64,000 bases of DNA from Xenorhabdus szentirmaii DSM 16338 (GTDB taxonomy: Bacteria > Pseudomonadota > Gammaproteobacteria > Enterobacterales > Enterobacteriaceae): the NCBI RefSeq assembly GCF_002632585.1, contig NZ_NIBV01000001.1:734094-798093 (forward strand), read 5' to 3'. Shown here piece by piece: positions 1-11,563 of the stretch (the stretch's first letter is position 1; the number at the start of each line of letters is the position of its first letter). Below the pieces are notes generated by a model, which made no database searches, was not told the DNA's origin, and saw only the letters and a list, made by a program, of their open reading frames with translations. The position numbers were made by a program, and so were the translations under genes.

Positions 1-120
1 GACGGATAAACCACCCACCCCGGAATCAAAAACCAGAATTGTTGGACGGGCGGTTTTGTTTAAATCAGAAATTGTAGCTGCCGGTGAGGTAGTATTCTCT
101 TCCTGGAGTGTGGTAGCCAT
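1..120 (-). CDS. murI: Glutamate racemase MurI, N-terminal part (runs off the left edge)
   Basis: The first 40 codons on the minus strand start at ATG 120-118 and give a variable leader followed by the MurI N-terminal motif [16 protein letters not shown], containing the catalytic-site Asp-Ser. MurI makes D-glutamate for peptidoglycan. The start lies inside the end of btuB, with a 56-bp overlap in another frame, as in E. coli where btuB and murI also overlap. The rest of the gene is outside the window. Confidence 0.9.
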   Translation of the reverse strand, partial: MATTLQEENTTSPAATISDLNKTARPTILVFDSGVGGLSV

Positions 121-1879
121 AGGCTGTCTCATAATTTTTATCAAACAGATTAGCTATTCTAGCACGTATTGTCAGGTGGTCAGTGATTGGATATGAGGCA
201 TTCACATCCCATAAACTTACACCACCCAATTTATGCCCTTGGTCATTACGCTGACCAATATATTGATAAGAAACTCCCCAGTCGACATTGAAGGCTTCCC
301 AATCCAATTGATACTTCACTTGCTGCTTGGCCCGACGGGCTAATCTTTTATTATTGCCACCACGCGGATCGACATACTGTAAAGTCAATTGATGCTGAAA
401 TATGCCGGTATCCATTGTTCCTGTCCATTCAGCCCCTTTAATTTTCGCCTTACCAATATTTTCATAGCGATTATTGGCAAAATTTATTAACTGTTCAATG
501 TCATTACGGTAAACAGACAAACGCCAATTAAGCTCCCCTGTCACTCCTTCTATCCCACCTTCCCATTGTTTACTTTTTTCCGGTTTAAGGCTTTCATTTC
601 CCCATTGGCTATAAAGCTGGCCCAAAGTCGGTGCTTTAAATGCCGTAGCATAGGAGGTGATAAAACGATACCCCTCGATAAATTCCCAACTGGCTCCAGT
701 TTGCCAAGTTGTATTCCAGCCATATTCAGAATGATGATCTGAGCGTACTGCGCCTTCCAATGTGAAATCATGAATTTTTTGCTGCGCCGTTAAATACGCA
801 CCGGTGTTATCAACGCTTTTTTGTTCGCCGGTGTTATTAGAGCCTGCGGCTACTGATTCTCGCTTCCAATCCACACCACTGCTGATCGCACCATAGCCAG
901 CCTGCCATACATTTCCCCACTGAACATTATATTGTTTGGAATCACTCAGGCTGGTATTTTTACCATAACGTCCATCGCCAGTGACATGATGATAATCTTT
1001 CGCATGACTATAACTGGCGATGAATTGAGAAGAGTAACGACCTTGATTGAATTGAAATCCAGCATCGTAGGTACGACTGAACAGTTGGCGAGTATCAGTG
1101 TCTCCTTTACTCCATGCATCATAAGCAGTTCGGTTATTAAAACCATAAACACGAGCAAATCCACTCGCTTGCTCATTGAAGTTATGGTCTATTTCCAGCC
1201 ATAACATCTTACTCATAAAGCCATCGCGATCTGGCTGGCGTTCCCTTCCTGTTTCACCATCAACTATCACATCAAACCCTTTGGCATAGGTATAACCTGC
1301 GGCTGAAGTGAGCAGGGTATTTTCACCAAGTTTTTGTTGAGTTGAGCCGTTATAGTTTTGATATCCGTTCGAACCAACCCCGGCATTCAACGTGGTTCCC
1401 TGCGATTCTCTCTTTGTGATGATATTAATAACGCCACCAATGGCATTAGAGCCATACACAGCAGAACGAGCCCCTCGGATATATTCTATTCTTTGCACCA
1501 TAGCTATCGGGATCTGTCCAAAATCAGCCGATCCAGTGATATCTGCCTGATTTAAAAGAATCCCATCCACCAGCACGAGTGTATGGTTTGAATTCGTACC
1601 ACGAATAAATAAAGACGAGGACTGGCCTATCCCGCCATTTTGGGCAATATCAACACCTGGCAAGCGACGCAGGACATCAACCAAGCTACTGGATTGCCAA
1701 TGGTCGATCTCTTCACGGGTAATTACCGTCATTGGCGCGAGAACCGAAGAAACCGGTTGTTTAAAGCGATTGGCCGTCACGATCAACCGATCTTGATTAT
1801 CAGCCGTTGCAAGATCGCTCCAACCAGAAAGTACTGCTACAGACACAGCAGGTAAAAGGATAGATTTTTTATTTAACAT
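65..1879 (-). CDS. btuB: Vitamin B12 TonB-dependent outer membrane transporter BtuB
   Basis: This 604-residue protein imports cobalamin across the outer membrane using TonB energy. A signal peptide covers about residues 1-26. The TonB box DRLIVTANR is at residues 30-38, followed by a plug domain ([51 protein letters not shown]). The rest is a 22-strand beta-barrel ending in Tyr-Asn-Phe, the usual terminal aromatic of barrel proteins. E. coli BtuB is 614 residues. It diverges from trmA across only 184 bp and overlaps murI downstream. I could not recognise the cobalamin riboswitch that leads btuB in E. coli, and no strong ribosome binding site is visible. Confidence 0.95.
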   Translation of the reverse strand: MLNKKSILLPAVSVAVLSGWSDLATADNQDRLIVTANRFKQPVSSVLAPMTVITREEIDHWQSSSLVDVLRRLPGVDIAQNGGIGQSSSLFIRGTNSNHTLVLVDGILLNQADITGSADFGQIPIAMVQRIEYIRGARSAVYGSNAIGGVINIITKRESQGTTLNAGVGSNGYQNYNGSTQQKLGENTLLTSAAGYTYAKGFDVIVDGETGRERQPDRDGFMSKMLWLEIDHNFNEQASGFARVYGFNNRTAYDAWSKGDTDTRQLFSRTYDAGFQFNQGRYSSQFIASYSHAKDYHHVTGDGRYGKNTSLSDSKQYNVQWGNVWQAGYGAISSGVDWKRESVAAGSNNTGEQKSVDNTGAYLTAQQKIHDFTLEGAVRSDHHSEYGWNTTWQTGASWEFIEGYRFITSYATAFKAPTLGQLYSQWGNESLKPEKSKQWEGGIEGVTGELNWRLSVYRNDIEQLINFANNRYENIGKAKIKGAEWTGTMDTGIFQHQLTLQYVDPRGGNNKRLARRAKQQVKYQLDWEAFNVDWGVSYQYIGQRNDQGHKLGGVSLWDVNASYPITDHLTIRARIANLFDKNYETAYGYHTPGREYYLTGSYNF

Positions 1880-2063
1880 GATATTTATAACGAGAAAGTG
1901 GCATCTGACTACAAAATGTCATGCTACGATGAAGCCAATAGGCTGTCCAGAATGGCGCCATTATCAAAAAAAGGTGATGATGCACTAGAAAACTGGACAT
2001 ACTTCCCGCTTGCCCTAAAATGCCGCTCGGAAATTTTTCTTAACGCGACCCTACGAGAACCCA

Positions 2064-3167
2064 ATGATGCAGAATGCCTTGCCAACGGAAAATTATGAAA
2101 ATCAATTGATGGAGAAAGCCCACCGTCTGAAAGAAATGATGGCCTCATTCAGCGCACCAGAGCCTGAAGTTTTCCGTTCCCCGGCATCACATTACAGAAT
2201 GCGGGCAGAATTCCGTATCTGGCATGAGGAAGATGACCTCTACCACATTATGTTTGATCAGCAGACCAAACAACGTATCCGCATTGATCAATTTCCCGTT
2301 GCCAATCAGCTCATCAATAGCATGATGCAGGCAATTATTGCTGGCGTAAAAAATAATCCTATATTACGCCATAAATTATTTCAGGTGGATTATCTCTCCA
2401 CCCGCAGCAACAAAATCATTGTTTCCCTGCTTTACCACAAAAAATTGGGGGATGAGTGGCGCGAACAGGCTATTGCGCTGCGTACCCAATTAATTGCAGA
2501 CGGTTTTAATGTCCAAATTATCGGGCGCGCATCAAAAACCAAGATCATGCTCGATCATGACTATATAGATGAAGAATTACCGGTTGCGGGTAACACCATG
2601 ATTTATCGTCAGGTTGAAAACAGCTTCACGCAACCCAATGCCAGCATCAATATTCATATGTTGGAATGGGCGATTGATATCACCAAAGGTTCTACAGGTG
2701 ATTTGCTTGAACTGTATTGCGGCAATGGTAATTTTTCTCTGGCACTGGCACAAAATTTTGAGCGGGTATTGGCGACAGAAATTGCCAAACCTTCTGTTGC
2801 CGCGGCTCAATTTAATATTGCTGCGAATCAGATTGATAATGTACAGATTATCCGAATGTCGGCAGAAGAATTTACACAGGCGATGAACGGTGAACGCGAA
2901 TTCAACCGACTTCAAGGGATTGATTTAAAGAGTTATCAATGCGAAACCATCTTTGTTGACCCGCCACGTAGTGGTTTGGATGAAGAAACCGTTAAAATGG
3001 TGCAGGCATATCCCCGTATTCTGTACATTTCCTGTAATCCGGAAACCCTCAGCAATAATCTGGAAGCACTGACACAAACTCATAAAGTCAGCAGACTGGC
3101 TCTCTTTGACCAATTCCCTTATACCCACCATATGGAATGTGGTGTATTACTGGAAAAAAGGGGTTAA
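2064..3167 (+). CDS. trmA: tRNA (uracil-54-C5)-methyltransferase TrmA
   Basis: TrmA makes 5-methyluridine at position 54 of tRNA, using S-adenosylmethionine. The 367-residue product matches the E. coli enzyme (366) along its whole length. The SAM motif [16 protein letters not shown] is near residues 213-228. The catalytic Cys is in YISCNPETL near residue 325, and the general-base Glu is in HHMECGVLL near the C terminus. Two adjacent ATG codons (2064 and 2067) are possible starts; the first gives Met-Met. It diverges from btuB, as in E. coli, and a bidirectional terminator follows. Confidence 0.96.
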   Translation: MMQNALPTENYENQLMEKAHRLKEMMASFSAPEPEVFRSPASHYRMRAEFRIWHEEDDLYHIMFDQQTKQRIRIDQFPVANQLINSMMQAIIAGVKNNPILRHKLFQVDYLSTRSNKIIVSLLYHKKLGDEWREQAIALRTQLIADGFNVQIIGRASKTKIMLDHDYIDEELPVAGNTMIYRQVENSFTQPNASINIHMLEWAIDITKGSTGDLLELYCGNGNFSLALAQNFERVLATEIAKPSVAAAQFNIAANQIDNVQIIRMSAEEFTQAMNGEREFNRLQGIDLKSYQCETIFVDPPRSGLDEETVKMVQAYPRILYISCNPETLSNNLEALTQTHKVSRLALFDQFPYTHHMECGVLLEKRG

Positions 3168-3176
3168 TCCCCCCGG

Positions 3177-3213
3177 AAAAACGCCACCAGAGAGTTAACC
3201 TCGTGGCGTTTTT
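3177..3213. terminator. Bidirectional rho-independent terminator between trmA and yijD
   Basis: Inverted arms AAAAACGCCAC and GTGGCGTTTTT surround a 15-nt loop, giving an A-tract on one side and a T-tract on the other. It can serve both convergent genes. Confidence 0.85.
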
Positions 3214-3233
3214 ATAAACTTTAACAGGAAATA

Positions 3234-3611
3234 TCACCCCTGATTACCTGAAGCCAACATAGCCAGCTGCTTGCGTCCTTTCGCTTTTAGGTAAATCCAA
3301 AACACCAAAACAGTACCAATCGTAACAGGCAAGAAGTTAGAACCAATCGCTGGATATTCCATCCGAATAAACGCACTGTACATAAACATGCCTAAGAAGA
3401 AGCAACCCGTGACTAATTTTGGCAAACCTTCAGCCATTGGATAATTCAAATAACGTTGATGGAGGCAATACAGGGCGAGTGCCAGTGAAACAATCGGAAA
3501 AATGGAAAAAGGAACATGCGAATTAAAAAATACTGAGAAGGTTCCATGTGTTGACAACCCAACAATAAGGGCCAGCAACATTGCGCTTTTATCTTGGCGG
3601 TATTGTTCCAT
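3234..3611 (-). CDS. yijD: YijD family inner membrane protein (DUF1422)
   Basis: This 125-residue protein has four hydrophobic segments. It aligns along its length with E. coli YijD (119 aa), sharing the VPFSIFPIVSLALALYCLHQRYLN region and EYPAIGSNFLPV. Its function is unknown. It follows fabR with a 21-bp gap and a good ribosome binding site (AAGGAG), so the two are probably cotranscribed, as in E. coli. Confidence 0.9.
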   Translation of the reverse strand: MEQYRQDKSAMLLALIVGLSTHGTFSVFFNSHVPFSIFPIVSLALALYCLHQRYLNYPMAEGLPKLVTGCFFLGMFMYSAFIRMEYPAIGSNFLPVTIGTVLVFWIYLKAKGRKQLAMLASGNQG

Positions 3612-3632
3612 CGTATTATTCTCCTTTCATTA

Positions 3633-4295
3633 TTATTCAGAGGGGTTAGGGATCGCTTTAGGGACAGTATTTTTTTCTTGCTCACGACGATACCAATAAT
3701 AAGCGCCTTTAGAAATCATACGAAGCTGTAAAACCAGGCGCTCTTCAAGACGACGTCTTTTTTCCTCATCAATATCCAGCGCTTCTGCACCTGCACTGAA
3801 TACGATTGTTACCATCGCCTCTGCTTGAATTTCGGTAAAGTGACGTGGCATATGGCTTGCTTGTTCAAGGTAGTCTGCCAGTTCAGCAATAAAATGTTGA
3901 ATTTCTCGTGCGACAGCCGCACGAAATTCAGCAGATGTTCCTGAACGTTCGCGCAGCAATAATCGGAAGGCGTTGGGATTATTGCCAATAAATTCCATAA
4001 ATGTCGAAACAGAAGTACGAATGACGCTGCCACCCTTTGCAATGCGTTGGCGTGCTTGACGCATTAGCTGGCGCAACATGAGGCCGCTTTCATCCACCAT
4101 CGTCAGCCCCAACTCATCAACATCCCGAAAATGCCGGTAGAAGGAAGTCGGTGCAATTCCCGCTTCCCGAGCGACTTCACGTAAACTCAGACTTGTAAAA
4201 CTGCGCTCAGCACTGAGTTGGCTGAATGCGGCTTCAATCAGGGAACGACGAGTTTTTTCTTTCTGTTTTGCTCTAACACCGGTTATGTTACTCAC
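3633..4295 (-). CDS. fabR: TetR-family repressor of unsaturated fatty acid synthesis FabR
   Basis: FabR represses fabA and fabB and so sets the ratio of unsaturated to saturated membrane fatty acids. The 220-residue product has an N-terminal TetR helix-turn-helix ([19 protein letters not shown], about residues 38-56) and a ligand domain nearly identical to E. coli FabR ([20 protein letters not shown], then [15 protein letters not shown]). The chosen start gives [14 protein letters not shown], slightly longer than the minimal [11 protein letters not shown] start. It heads the fabR-yijD operon and diverges from sthA. Confidence 0.96.
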   Translation of the reverse strand: MSNITGVRAKQKEKTRRSLIEAAFSQLSAERSFTSLSLREVAREAGIAPTSFYRHFRDVDELGLTMVDESGLMLRQLMRQARQRIAKGGSVIRTSVSTFMEFIGNNPNAFRLLLRERSGTSAEFRAAVAREIQHFIAELADYLEQASHMPRHFTEIQAEAMVTIVFSAGAEALDIDEEKRRRLEERLVLQLRMISKGAYYWYRREQEKNTVPKAIPNPSE

Positions 4296-4502
4296 AACAA
4301 TCCTGAACTATCTCAACTCTATCATGTGGCAAATATAACAGATTCAGCTAAGTTTGCTGTGATTGTTCTCTTAAAGATATTACCCGATATTTTCTTAATC
4401 TATTTCTCAACAGTGAGATAAAAACCGTATGTTTATTGGGTTATTACACCAAGCAATGTTAAGATAGAGTTGTTATTTTGTGTGAAAATAGGTCTTTCCT
4501 CT

Positions 4503-5900
4503 ATGCAATATACTCATTTTGATGCCATCGTAATTGGTTCAGGTCCCGGTGGGGAAGGAGCCGCGATGGGTTTAGTGAAACAAGGTAAAAACGTCGCTGT
4601 TATAGAGCGTTACAATAATGTTGGCGGCGGATGTACTCACTGGGGAACAATCCCATCGAAAGCACTTCGTCATGCGGTTAGTCGTATTATTGAATTTAAT
4701 CAAAACCCCCTCTACAGTGATAGCTCTCGCATTCTTCGTTCTTCATTTTCCGAAATTCTGCGCCATGCTGAAGTTGTTATTAATCAGCAAACCAAAATGC
4801 GCCAAGGGTTTTATGAACGTAATCGGTGCAGAATGTTTTCAGGGGAAGCAACATTTATTGATGAACATCGGATAAGTGTCCGTTATGCCGATGACAGTGT
4901 TGATGTCCTGACGGCGGATAAAATTATTATTGCCACCGGCTCCCGCCCTTACTGCCCTCCTGATGTTGATTTTACCCATCCCCGAATTTATAACAGCGAC
5001 ACCATTTTGCAACTGGACCATGAACCACGTCACGTTATCATTTATGGTGCCGGTGTGATTGGTTGTGAGTACGCTTCTATATTCCGGGGGCTGGGCGTTA
5101 AAGTAGACTTAATCAATACCCGTGATCATCTGCTCTCTTTCCTTGATCAAGAAATGTCTGATGCCCTTTCTTACCATTTCTGGAATAGCGGCACTATCAT
5201 CCGCCATAATGAAGAGTATGAAAAAATTGAAGGTGTTGATGATGGTGTCATTATTCACCTGAAATCAGGCAAAAAAGTTAAAGCAGATTGCCTGTTGTAT
5301 GCCAACGGCCGAACAGGTAATACAGACACTTTAGGTTTGGAAAATGTCGGATTGGAAACAGACAGCCGTGGTTTGCTGAAAGTCAACCGCGTTTATCAAA
5401 CCAGTGCGGAAAACATCTACGCAGTTGGGGATGTCATTGGCTATCCGAGTTTAGCCTCTGCGGCTTACGATCAGGGTCGCATTGCAGCAAAAGCAATGAC
5501 AACAGGAGATGCTGATATACATCTGGTGGAAGATATCCCAACAGGGATTTATACGATCCCAGAAATCAGCTCAGTAGGAAAAACTGAACAACAATTAACC
5601 TCCATGAAAATCCCTTATGAGGTTGGCCGCGCTCAATTCAAGCATCTGGCTAGAGCACAAATTGCGGGGATGAACGTTGGCAGTATCAAAATTTTATTCC
5701 ATCGTGAAACCAAACAGATATTGGGCATCCACTGTTTTGGGGAACGTGCTGCCGAGATTATCCATATCGGTCAGGCTATTATGGAACAAAAAGGGGAAGG
5801 TAATACCATCGAATATTTCGTTAATACTACCTTTAACTACCCAACAATGGCGGAAGCCTATCGTGTTGCAGCACTCAATGGGTTAAATCGATTATTTTGA
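4503..5900 (+). CDS. sthA: Soluble pyridine nucleotide transhydrogenase SthA (UdhA)
   Basis: This cytosolic flavoprotein moves electrons between NADPH and NAD+. The start at 4503 gives 465 residues, against 466 in E. coli; an upstream ATG at 4470 would add 11 non-conserved residues. An FAD-binding motif [12 protein letters not shown] lies near residues 12-23. [20 protein letters not shown] shows the lipoamide-dehydrogenase fold with the second redox Cys replaced by Thr, as is normal for SthA. A second Rossmann motif is [15 protein letters not shown]. The C-terminal dimer domain ends in NRLF. Its stop region overlaps the convergent oxyR gene by 9 bp. Confidence 0.96.
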   Translation: MQYTHFDAIVIGSGPGGEGAAMGLVKQGKNVAVIERYNNVGGGCTHWGTIPSKALRHAVSRIIEFNQNPLYSDSSRILRSSFSEILRHAEVVINQQTKMRQGFYERNRCRMFSGEATFIDEHRISVRYADDSVDVLTADKIIIATGSRPYCPPDVDFTHPRIYNSDTILQLDHEPRHVIIYGAGVIGCEYASIFRGLGVKVDLINTRDHLLSFLDQEMSDALSYHFWNSGTIIRHNEEYEKIEGVDDGVIIHLKSGKKVKADCLLYANGRTGNTDTLGLENVGLETDSRGLLKVNRVYQTSAENIYAVGDVIGYPSLASAAYDQGRIAAKAMTTGDADIHLVEDIPTGIYTIPEISSVGKTEQQLTSMKIPYEVGRAQFKHLARAQIAGMNVGSIKILFHRETKQILGIHCFGERAAEIIHIGQAIMEQKGEGNTIEYFVNTTFNYPTMAEAYRVAALNGLNRLF

Positions 5901-6809
5901 TATTTCCCCACTAACATCGAAATGATTTCCCATTTTTGTCCGAATTGCCTCTGCTAATTGCTCATAGCGACCACGCAGAGGTGAGCCCGGACGATAGACT
6001 AATATCACAGAGCGTTTAGGTTGAGGGTCATCGCATTCCAGATAACAAACGCCATCACGCCTGCGCTCTTTCGGAACCGATAAATCAGGTAACAATGTAA
6101 TCCCACTCCCTGCCGCCACCATATTACGCAGCGTTTCCAAACTGGTTGCCCTGAAATGCGTATCTTCTTTTGCTCCGGCCTGAAAGCAGAATCCCATTGC
6201 ATGATCACGCAGGCAATGCCCATCCTCCAGCATCAATAATTTTTCACCGGAAAGCTCGTTCATATTTATCTGCAACCGTTCAGACCATTTGTGCTCTTCA
6301 AATACTGCAAGTTTCATTGGCTCTTCAAAAAGCGGAACTTCAATAAATGCCTCTGTTTCTTTCACCAACGCAAGAATGGCACAATCCAGCTTTCCACTAT
6401 CAAGCTGTGCCAACAAATGTTGAGTCTGAGCTTCATGCAGATACATTTCCAGCTTGGGGAATAACTTATGCAGTTCAGGGATAATAAGTGGCAGGAGATA
6501 AGGACCAATCGTTGGGATCAGGCCGACATGCAAAGGCCCTGACATACTTTCTCCTTGAAGGGATGCCATTTCTTGTAAGAGTTTCACTTCTCTCAATACA
6601 GTCTTAGCTTGTTCTACCAACAACATTCCTTGCTGGGTAAACAATACCTTGCGACTCGTGCGCTCCAGCAGCATCACACCCAACTCATCTTCCAACTTGC
6701 GGATTTGCCCGCTCAGTGTCGGTTGGCTGACATGGCAGGCATCAGCGGCCCGGCGAAAATGCAGATGTTCAGCAAGTGCCACAAGGTATTCCAGATCGCG
6801 GATATTCAT
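5892..6809 (-). CDS. oxyR: LysR-type hydrogen peroxide sensor OxyR
   Basis: OxyR activates peroxide defence genes when two cysteines form a disulfide. Both are present in [14 protein letters not shown], corresponding to Cys199 and Cys208. The N terminus [15 protein letters not shown] starts the LysR helix-turn-helix ([17 protein letters not shown]). I chose Met 6809, which matches the E. coli start, over the Met two codons upstream; the protein is then 305 residues. It is convergent with sthA. The short gap to argH contains no recognisable oxyS RNA. Confidence 0.96.
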   Translation of the reverse strand: MNIRDLEYLVALAEHLHFRRAADACHVSQPTLSGQIRKLEDELGVMLLERTSRKVLFTQQGMLLVEQAKTVLREVKLLQEMASLQGESMSGPLHVGLIPTIGPYLLPLIIPELHKLFPKLEMYLHEAQTQHLLAQLDSGKLDCAILALVKETEAFIEVPLFEEPMKLAVFEEHKWSERLQINMNELSGEKLLMLEDGHCLRDHAMGFCFQAGAKEDTHFRATSLETLRNMVAAGSGITLLPDLSVPKERRRDGVCYLECDDPQPKRSVILVYRPGSPLRGRYEQLAEAIRTKMGNHFDVSGEISK

Positions 6810-6820
6810 TCCCAACCTCG

Positions 6821-6850
6821 GTATTTGATATCAGTGAGTATTTGATATCA
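6821..6850. repeat. 13-bp direct repeat in the oxyR upstream region
   Basis: GTATTTGATATCA occurs at 6821-6833 and again at 6838-6850, a 17-bp period, just upstream of oxyR. It could be part of the oxyR control region or a simple duplication. It does not match the OxyR consensus well. Confidence 0.5.
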
Positions 6851-6925
6851 ATGATAGTATTGACCAATAAATCATTATATCCACGATGGAGAAAAACTAT
6901 CAACCACAGGCGATAATGGAATATG

Positions 6926-8299
6926 TTACCTAAATTTTAACTTCGCCTGAGCGATTGCCTGCCTAACTTGTGCCTGTGCGACACCCCCTTTTGCCAGACG
7001 TTTATCCAGACAAGACTTCAGTGACAAGACGTCATAAACATCCACAGAAATGGCTTCACTAAATTTCTGTAATTCCAGCAGGGAAAGCTCTTCCAAAGCC
7101 TTGCCTTTTTCAATCGCCGCTACAACTGTTTCACCAACAATATGATGTGCCTCACGGAATGGAATGCCTTTTGCCACTAAATAATCGGCCAGCTCAGTTG
7201 CATTGGCATACCCTTGTTTTGCCGCTTCTTCACAACGGGCACGCCTGACGTGAATACCTTCTAATACCTTTGATGCCATGTGCAAACAATCAAGCCATGT
7301 ATCCAACGCATCAAACAAGCCTTCCTTATCTTCCTGCATATCTTTATTGTAGGCGAGAGGCAGTCCTTTTAAGGTCATCGTCATTCCTGCCAATGCCCCA
7401 TGAACCCGCCCGCACTTACCGCGAATAAGCTCCAATGCATCGGGATTTTTCTTTTGTGGCATGAGGGATGAACCGGAAGTAACCTGATCAGACAACTCAA
7501 TAAATCCCGCTTCCCCACTATTAAAGAAAATCAAATCCTCAGCGAAACGCGAAAGGTGGATCATGCTAATACTTGCATCTGACAGCAGTTCCAAAACATG
7601 ATCGCGATCGGAAACACTATCCAGACTATTGCGTGTTGCTGAAGCAAACCCCAGCCATGAAGCCAGTTGCTCCCGGTCAATATCGTAAGCTGTACCTGCC
7701 AGCGCACCACATCCCAGCGGACTGCTATCCAGCCGTTTTAATGCATCTTGCAAACGGCTTTCATCACGCCCTAGCATTTCCACATAAGCAAGACACCAAT
7801 GCGCAAAAGTAATCGGTTGTGCCCGTTGTAAATGGGTGTAACCCGGCATCACTGCATCCTGATTATTTTCTGCGGTCATCACCAATGCGTGCTGCAACTG
7901 AACGATTGCATCCAAAATCCGGGAAATTTGATCTTTGCACCATAATTTAAGATCGGTTGCAACCTGATCATTACGGCTTCTCCCTGTATGGAGTTTTTTA
8001 CCCAACTCCCCTACTTGAGAAATAAGCCGCCCTTCAACCCAACTGTGAATATCTTCTGCATCGCTTTGCAAAATGGCCTTGGGATTGTTACGTACTTCAT
8101 CCGATAGTTCATTCAATGCCGACTCCAGTTTTTGCTGCTCTTCAGAAGTCAGTACGCCTACTGTGACCAATGCTTTTGACCATGCTATCGAGCCAACGAT
8201 ATCCTGCTCCGCTAAACGATAATCAAAACGCAATGAATCATTGAATTGTTTGAACCTCTGATCGGCTTCTTGACTGAAACGCCCACCCCAAAGTGCCAT
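6926..8299 (-). CDS. argH: Argininosuccinate lyase ArgH
   Basis: ArgH performs the last step of arginine synthesis, splitting argininosuccinate into arginine and fumarate. The 457-residue product starts [20 protein letters not shown] and carries the fumarase/aspartase superfamily signature [12 protein letters not shown] near residues 277-288. Other conserved blocks are [17 protein letters not shown] and [16 protein letters not shown]. It is the last gene of argCBGH, 80 bp after argG. Confidence 0.97.
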   Translation of the reverse strand: MALWGGRFSQEADQRFKQFNDSLRFDYRLAEQDIVGSIAWSKALVTVGVLTSEEQQKLESALNELSDEVRNNPKAILQSDAEDIHSWVEGRLISQVGELGKKLHTGRSRNDQVATDLKLWCKDQISRILDAIVQLQHALVMTAENNQDAVMPGYTHLQRAQPITFAHWCLAYVEMLGRDESRLQDALKRLDSSPLGCGALAGTAYDIDREQLASWLGFASATRNSLDSVSDRDHVLELLSDASISMIHLSRFAEDLIFFNSGEAGFIELSDQVTSGSSLMPQKKNPDALELIRGKCGRVHGALAGMTMTLKGLPLAYNKDMQEDKEGLFDALDTWLDCLHMASKVLEGIHVRRARCEEAAKQGYANATELADYLVAKGIPFREAHHIVGETVVAAIEKGKALEELSLLELQKFSEAISVDVYDVLSLKSCLDKRLAKGGVAQAQVRQAIAQAKLKFR

Positions 8300-8379
8300 A
8301 ATATCGTTCCTATTTTCTCTATTAGCTTTTCTTTATAGCGGCTTCTGCATTAGCTGCTTCTACCGCCTGCCCGCCAAAA

Positions 8380-9591
8380 TTACTTTTTGCTATTCAGTGC
8401 GCGAATGCGCGGAGAAAGCGAATAGAGGCGGATAAACCCTTCGGCATGTTTGTGATCGTAGACTTCATCTTCTCCGAACGTAGCAAACTCTTCAGAATAG
8501 AGACTATGAACAGATTTTTTCTGTATCGCCGCCACCTGCCCTTTATAGAGTTTTAAAACCACTTCGCCGCTGACATGAGTTGCCAGCATTTCTGCTGCGG
8601 CTTGAATTGACTGGCGCAATGGGGCAAACCAACGCCCATCATAGACAACATAAGACATTTCCAATCCCAGTTGTTGCCGCCATTTAAAGCTATCGCGATC
8701 CAGCACCAATTGCTCGATTCCACGCAGTGCTTCCATCATGATGGTTCCACCCGGCGTTTCATAGCAGCCACGGGATTTCATACCCACCAAGCGGTTTTCC
8801 ACAATATCGATCCGGCCAATACCATGTTTGGCGCCCAGTTCATTCAGAACACTCAGACATTGATACGGTGAAAGCGCCTGACCATTCACACCCACCACTT
8901 CACCTTTATCCACCGCAACTGTGACATACTCTGGTTCAGAAGGTGCATCTTCCGGCTCTGCCGTCCACACCCAACAATCTTTATTGGCGGCATTCCATGT
9001 GCTTTCCAAAACGCCCCCTTCTGTTGAAATGTGCCATGCGTTTTCATCGCGGCTATAAATTTTTTCCAGCGTGGCCGTCGTAGGAATATCACGAACTTTC
9101 AGGTAATCCAGCAATGCCTCACGAGAACGCAGATCCCATTCCCGCCACGGCGCAACAACTTTCAAATGAGGTGCCAATGCAGTGTACGTCGTTTCAAACC
9201 GCACCTGATCATTCCCTTTTCCTGTTGCGCCATGAGCGACAGCATCTGCCCCAATTTTCAGCGCCAGCTCAACCTGAGCTTTGGCAATAATTGGGCGGGC
9301 CATTGAAGTGCCAAGCAAATAACTACCTTCATACAATGCCCCTGTTTTTAATACGGGGTAAACATATTCTTTAATAAATTCTTCACGCAGATCGGCAACA
9401 TGACATTCGGAAGCACCAGAACGCAACGCCTTCTGCTCTATGCCTTCCAGATCTTCGCGACTTTGACCGACATCAGCAACAAAAGCGATCACTTCACAAT
9501 TGCCATAATTCTCTTTCAGCCACGGAATAATGGCTGAAGTATCCAAACCACCTGAATATGCCAAAACGATTTTTTTAATATTTTTAATCAT
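8380..9591 (-). CDS. argG: Argininosuccinate synthase ArgG (403-residue subfamily)
   Basis: ArgG joins citrulline and aspartate using ATP. The ATP-pyrophosphatase loop [15 protein letters not shown] is at about residues 10-24, and [13 protein letters not shown] is the citrulline/aspartate-binding block. This shorter form resembles the enzymes of many Gram-positive and other bacteria rather than the 447-residue E. coli type, which starts differently. It lies between argB and argH, with only 17 bp between it and argB, so it is part of the arg operon rather than a separate locus as in E. coli. Confidence 0.96.
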   Translation of the reverse strand: MIKNIKKIVLAYSGGLDTSAIIPWLKENYGNCEVIAFVADVGQSREDLEGIEQKALRSGASECHVADLREEFIKEYVYPVLKTGALYEGSYLLGTSMARPIIAKAQVELALKIGADAVAHGATGKGNDQVRFETTYTALAPHLKVVAPWREWDLRSREALLDYLKVRDIPTTATLEKIYSRDENAWHISTEGGVLESTWNAANKDCWVWTAEPEDAPSEPEYVTVAVDKGEVVGVNGQALSPYQCLSVLNELGAKHGIGRIDIVENRLVGMKSRGCYETPGGTIMMEALRGIEQLVLDRDSFKWRQQLGLEMSYVVYDGRWFAPLRQSIQAAAEMLATHVSGEVVLKLYKGQVAAIQKKSVHSLYSEEFATFGEDEVYDHKHAEGFIRLYSLSPRIRALNSKK

Positions 9592-9608
9592 AGGGATAAC
9601 CTTTCCAA

Positions 9609-10382
9609 TTACGCCAAAATTCGTGTACCGACAGGAATGCCATTAAATAACGCAATCAATTGGTCTGTATGCCGCCAACTCGCGATATCTACTGGTTGCC
9701 CTAATATTTTTGCTGCTTCCAATGCCGCATTGACTTTCACAATCATGCCATCGGTAATAATGCCCTGCTCAATGAGCCGTTCGACCTTTTCTGCGGTTGC
9801 CTCAGCGATTTTTTGCCCTTTTCCGTCCAAAATACCACTGACATCAGACAACAGGACCAAATCTGCATCTATTGTTTGCGCAATAGCTGTCGCGGCCTGG
9901 TCTGCGTTGACATTCATCAATACACCATCGTCAGTCATACCGATTGAGCTAATAATCGGTATATAGCCCACATCCAACAACAGTTTCAGAAGATCAGGAT
10001 TTCCTACTTGCGCCTTGCCGGTGTGGCCAAACTCTTTATCTATCTGTGAAACCTGTACCGTTCCGCCATCCCCCAGACATAGCCCAATCGCAGGCAAACG
10101 CAATTTCATTGCCCATGCCAGCAATTTTTTATTGGCCGTCCCTGCCAGTGTCCCCGTAATCACATCGATTTGATCTTCCGGCGTGATCCGCAAACCTTGC
10201 TTTTTCAGAATGGGAAGCTTCAATTGCTGCATCAGTTCATCAACCAGGCAGCCTCCGCCATGTACAATGACCAACGGGCGTTTATGATTTTTCCGATATG
10301 ACTGAAGTGTGATAAATAGACGTTCCAGAGCATCTTTACTGTCTAATAACACACCACCTAATTTGATAACTAACGGCTTCAT
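9609..10382 (-). CDS. argB: Acetylglutamate kinase ArgB
   Basis: ArgB phosphorylates N-acetylglutamate, the second step of arginine synthesis. The 257-residue product has the amino-acid-kinase motifs KLGGVLLDS at the N terminus and [13 protein letters not shown] around residues 38-50, and a nucleotide-binding [11 protein letters not shown] segment. The length equals the E. coli enzyme. It lies 67 bp after argC and 17 bp before argG, on the same strand. Confidence 0.96.
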   Translation of the reverse strand: MKPLVIKLGGVLLDSKDALERLFITLQSYRKNHKRPLVIVHGGGCLVDELMQQLKLPILKKQGLRITPEDQIDVITGTLAGTANKKLLAWAMKLRLPAIGLCLGDGGTVQVSQIDKEFGHTGKAQVGNPDLLKLLLDVGYIPIISSIGMTDDGVLMNVNADQAATAIAQTIDADLVLLSDVSGILDGKGQKIAEATAEKVERLIEQGIITDGMIVKVNAALEAAKILGQPVDIASWRHTDQLIALFNGIPVGTRILA

Positions 10383-10449
10383 CGGATTTATCCTCTATCG
10401 TTATTGAAATCAGTCAGAATCTTAATTTCTCAGAAGTTAGCCTTAGCAA

Positions 10450-11454
10450 TTACATCAACGCTTGAGTTTCGTCATAACCAAACCGAATATTCATGCACTG
10501 CACTGCTTGTGCTGCCGCTCCTTTCAACAAATTATCCTCAGCCCCTACGATAATCAGGTGTTGCCCCTGAATAGCAAAGCCGATATCACAAAATGGAGAG
10601 CCGACAACCGCTTTTAAGGAAGGAACACCCTTGCTGTATAAACGTACCAGCGGCTTATCATGATAAGCTTGTTGATAAGCGCTCCTAATCTGCTCTTCTG
10701 TCACACCAGGTTTTAACTTGCAGGTAATGGTGGCGAGAATGCCACGTGCAAAATTCCCCAAATGAGGCGTGAATATCACCTCTGTACCCAAATGTGTTGC
10801 GATTTCAGGTTGATGACGATGATTAAACATTCCATAAGGCTGCAAACTAATTTCACAAAAACTGTTTGTGATTGATGCCTTCCGCCCTGAGCCACTGACA
10901 CCGCTGACCGCATTAATGACGGGCCAATGTTCAACATCCAATAAATCCTGCTCGAGCAGCGGCTTTAATGAAAGTTGGGAAACAGTGGGATAACAGCCAG
11001 GAACAGCAATCAGCTGGGCTTGTTTAATTTTTTCCGCCTGCCATTCCGCCAACCCATACACCGCTTTCTGCAACCACCCGGCATTTTTATGCTCGAACCC
11101 GTAGTATTTTTTATAAAACTGTGTATTTTGTACTCGGTAAGCACCCGATAAATCAAACACAATACAGCCCGCGTCCAAAAATATCGGCGCAATGTCATGG
11201 CTGACTGCATGGTCAGTGGCAAGGAAAACCACATCAACACTTTTTGTTGCCTCAGATATGTCTGTTAATGGCTGTAAAGGCAATTCCAGGATGCGCTTAT
11301 ATTGCGGATGAAGCTCTGAAAAACACTTTCCTGCGTCTGAGCTTTGAGCAGAAACCATCAAGCCGGAGAGATGAATATGAGGATGACGTTGCAGATAAAC
11401 GGCTAATTCAGCTCCGGTATAACCACTAGCCCCAACGATCAGTGTATTCAGCAT
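10450..11454 (-). CDS. argC: N-acetyl-gamma-glutamyl-phosphate reductase ArgC
   Basis: ArgC reduces the acyl phosphate made by ArgB, using NADPH. The 334-residue product begins with the Rossmann motif [13 protein letters not shown] (residues 5-17). The catalytic Cys sits in [12 protein letters not shown] near residue 154. Other family blocks are FDLSGAYR and GSGRKAS. It is the first gene of argCBGH. Its start faces argE across a 109-bp control region with two ARG boxes. Confidence 0.97.
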   Translation of the reverse strand: MLNTLIVGASGYTGAELAVYLQRHPHIHLSGLMVSAQSSDAGKCFSELHPQYKRILELPLQPLTDISEATKSVDVVFLATDHAVSHDIAPIFLDAGCIVFDLSGAYRVQNTQFYKKYYGFEHKNAGWLQKAVYGLAEWQAEKIKQAQLIAVPGCYPTVSQLSLKPLLEQDLLDVEHWPVINAVSGVSGSGRKASITNSFCEISLQPYGMFNHRHQPEIATHLGTEVIFTPHLGNFARGILATITCKLKPGVTEEQIRSAYQQAYHDKPLVRLYSKGVPSLKAVVGSPFCDIGFAIQGQHLIIVGAEDNLLKGAAAQAVQCMNIRFGYDETQALM

Positions 11455-11498
11455 GGGATTTTATTCACCTTATGAAATAGTATTAGCCCAAACATGAC

Positions 11499-11537
11499 AA
11501 TGAATTTATATTCATTTATTATGAATAAGTATTAATA
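11499..11537. promoter_or_regulatory. Tandem ARG boxes (ArgR operator) between argC and argE
   Basis: Two 18-bp sites fit the ArgR consensus (TGAAT-4-ATTCA type). Box 1, AATGAATTTATATTCATT, is at 11499-11516. Box 2, TATGAATAAGTATTAATA, is at 11520-11537. Their centres are 21 bp apart, the usual spacing for an ArgR hexamer, so the divergent argE and argCBGH promoters are probably both repressed by arginine. Confidence 0.88.
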
Positions 11538-11563
11538 CTATTATGAGAAAAGGCTGTCAACTA

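Noticed and set aside
6853-6895. OxyR binding site
   Set aside because: ATAG and CTAT elements occur, but their spacing and order do not fit the four-element OxyR pattern.
6810-6925. oxyS small RNA between oxyR and argH
   Set aside because: E. coli has oxyS next to oxyR, but this gap is too short and shows no matching hairpins.
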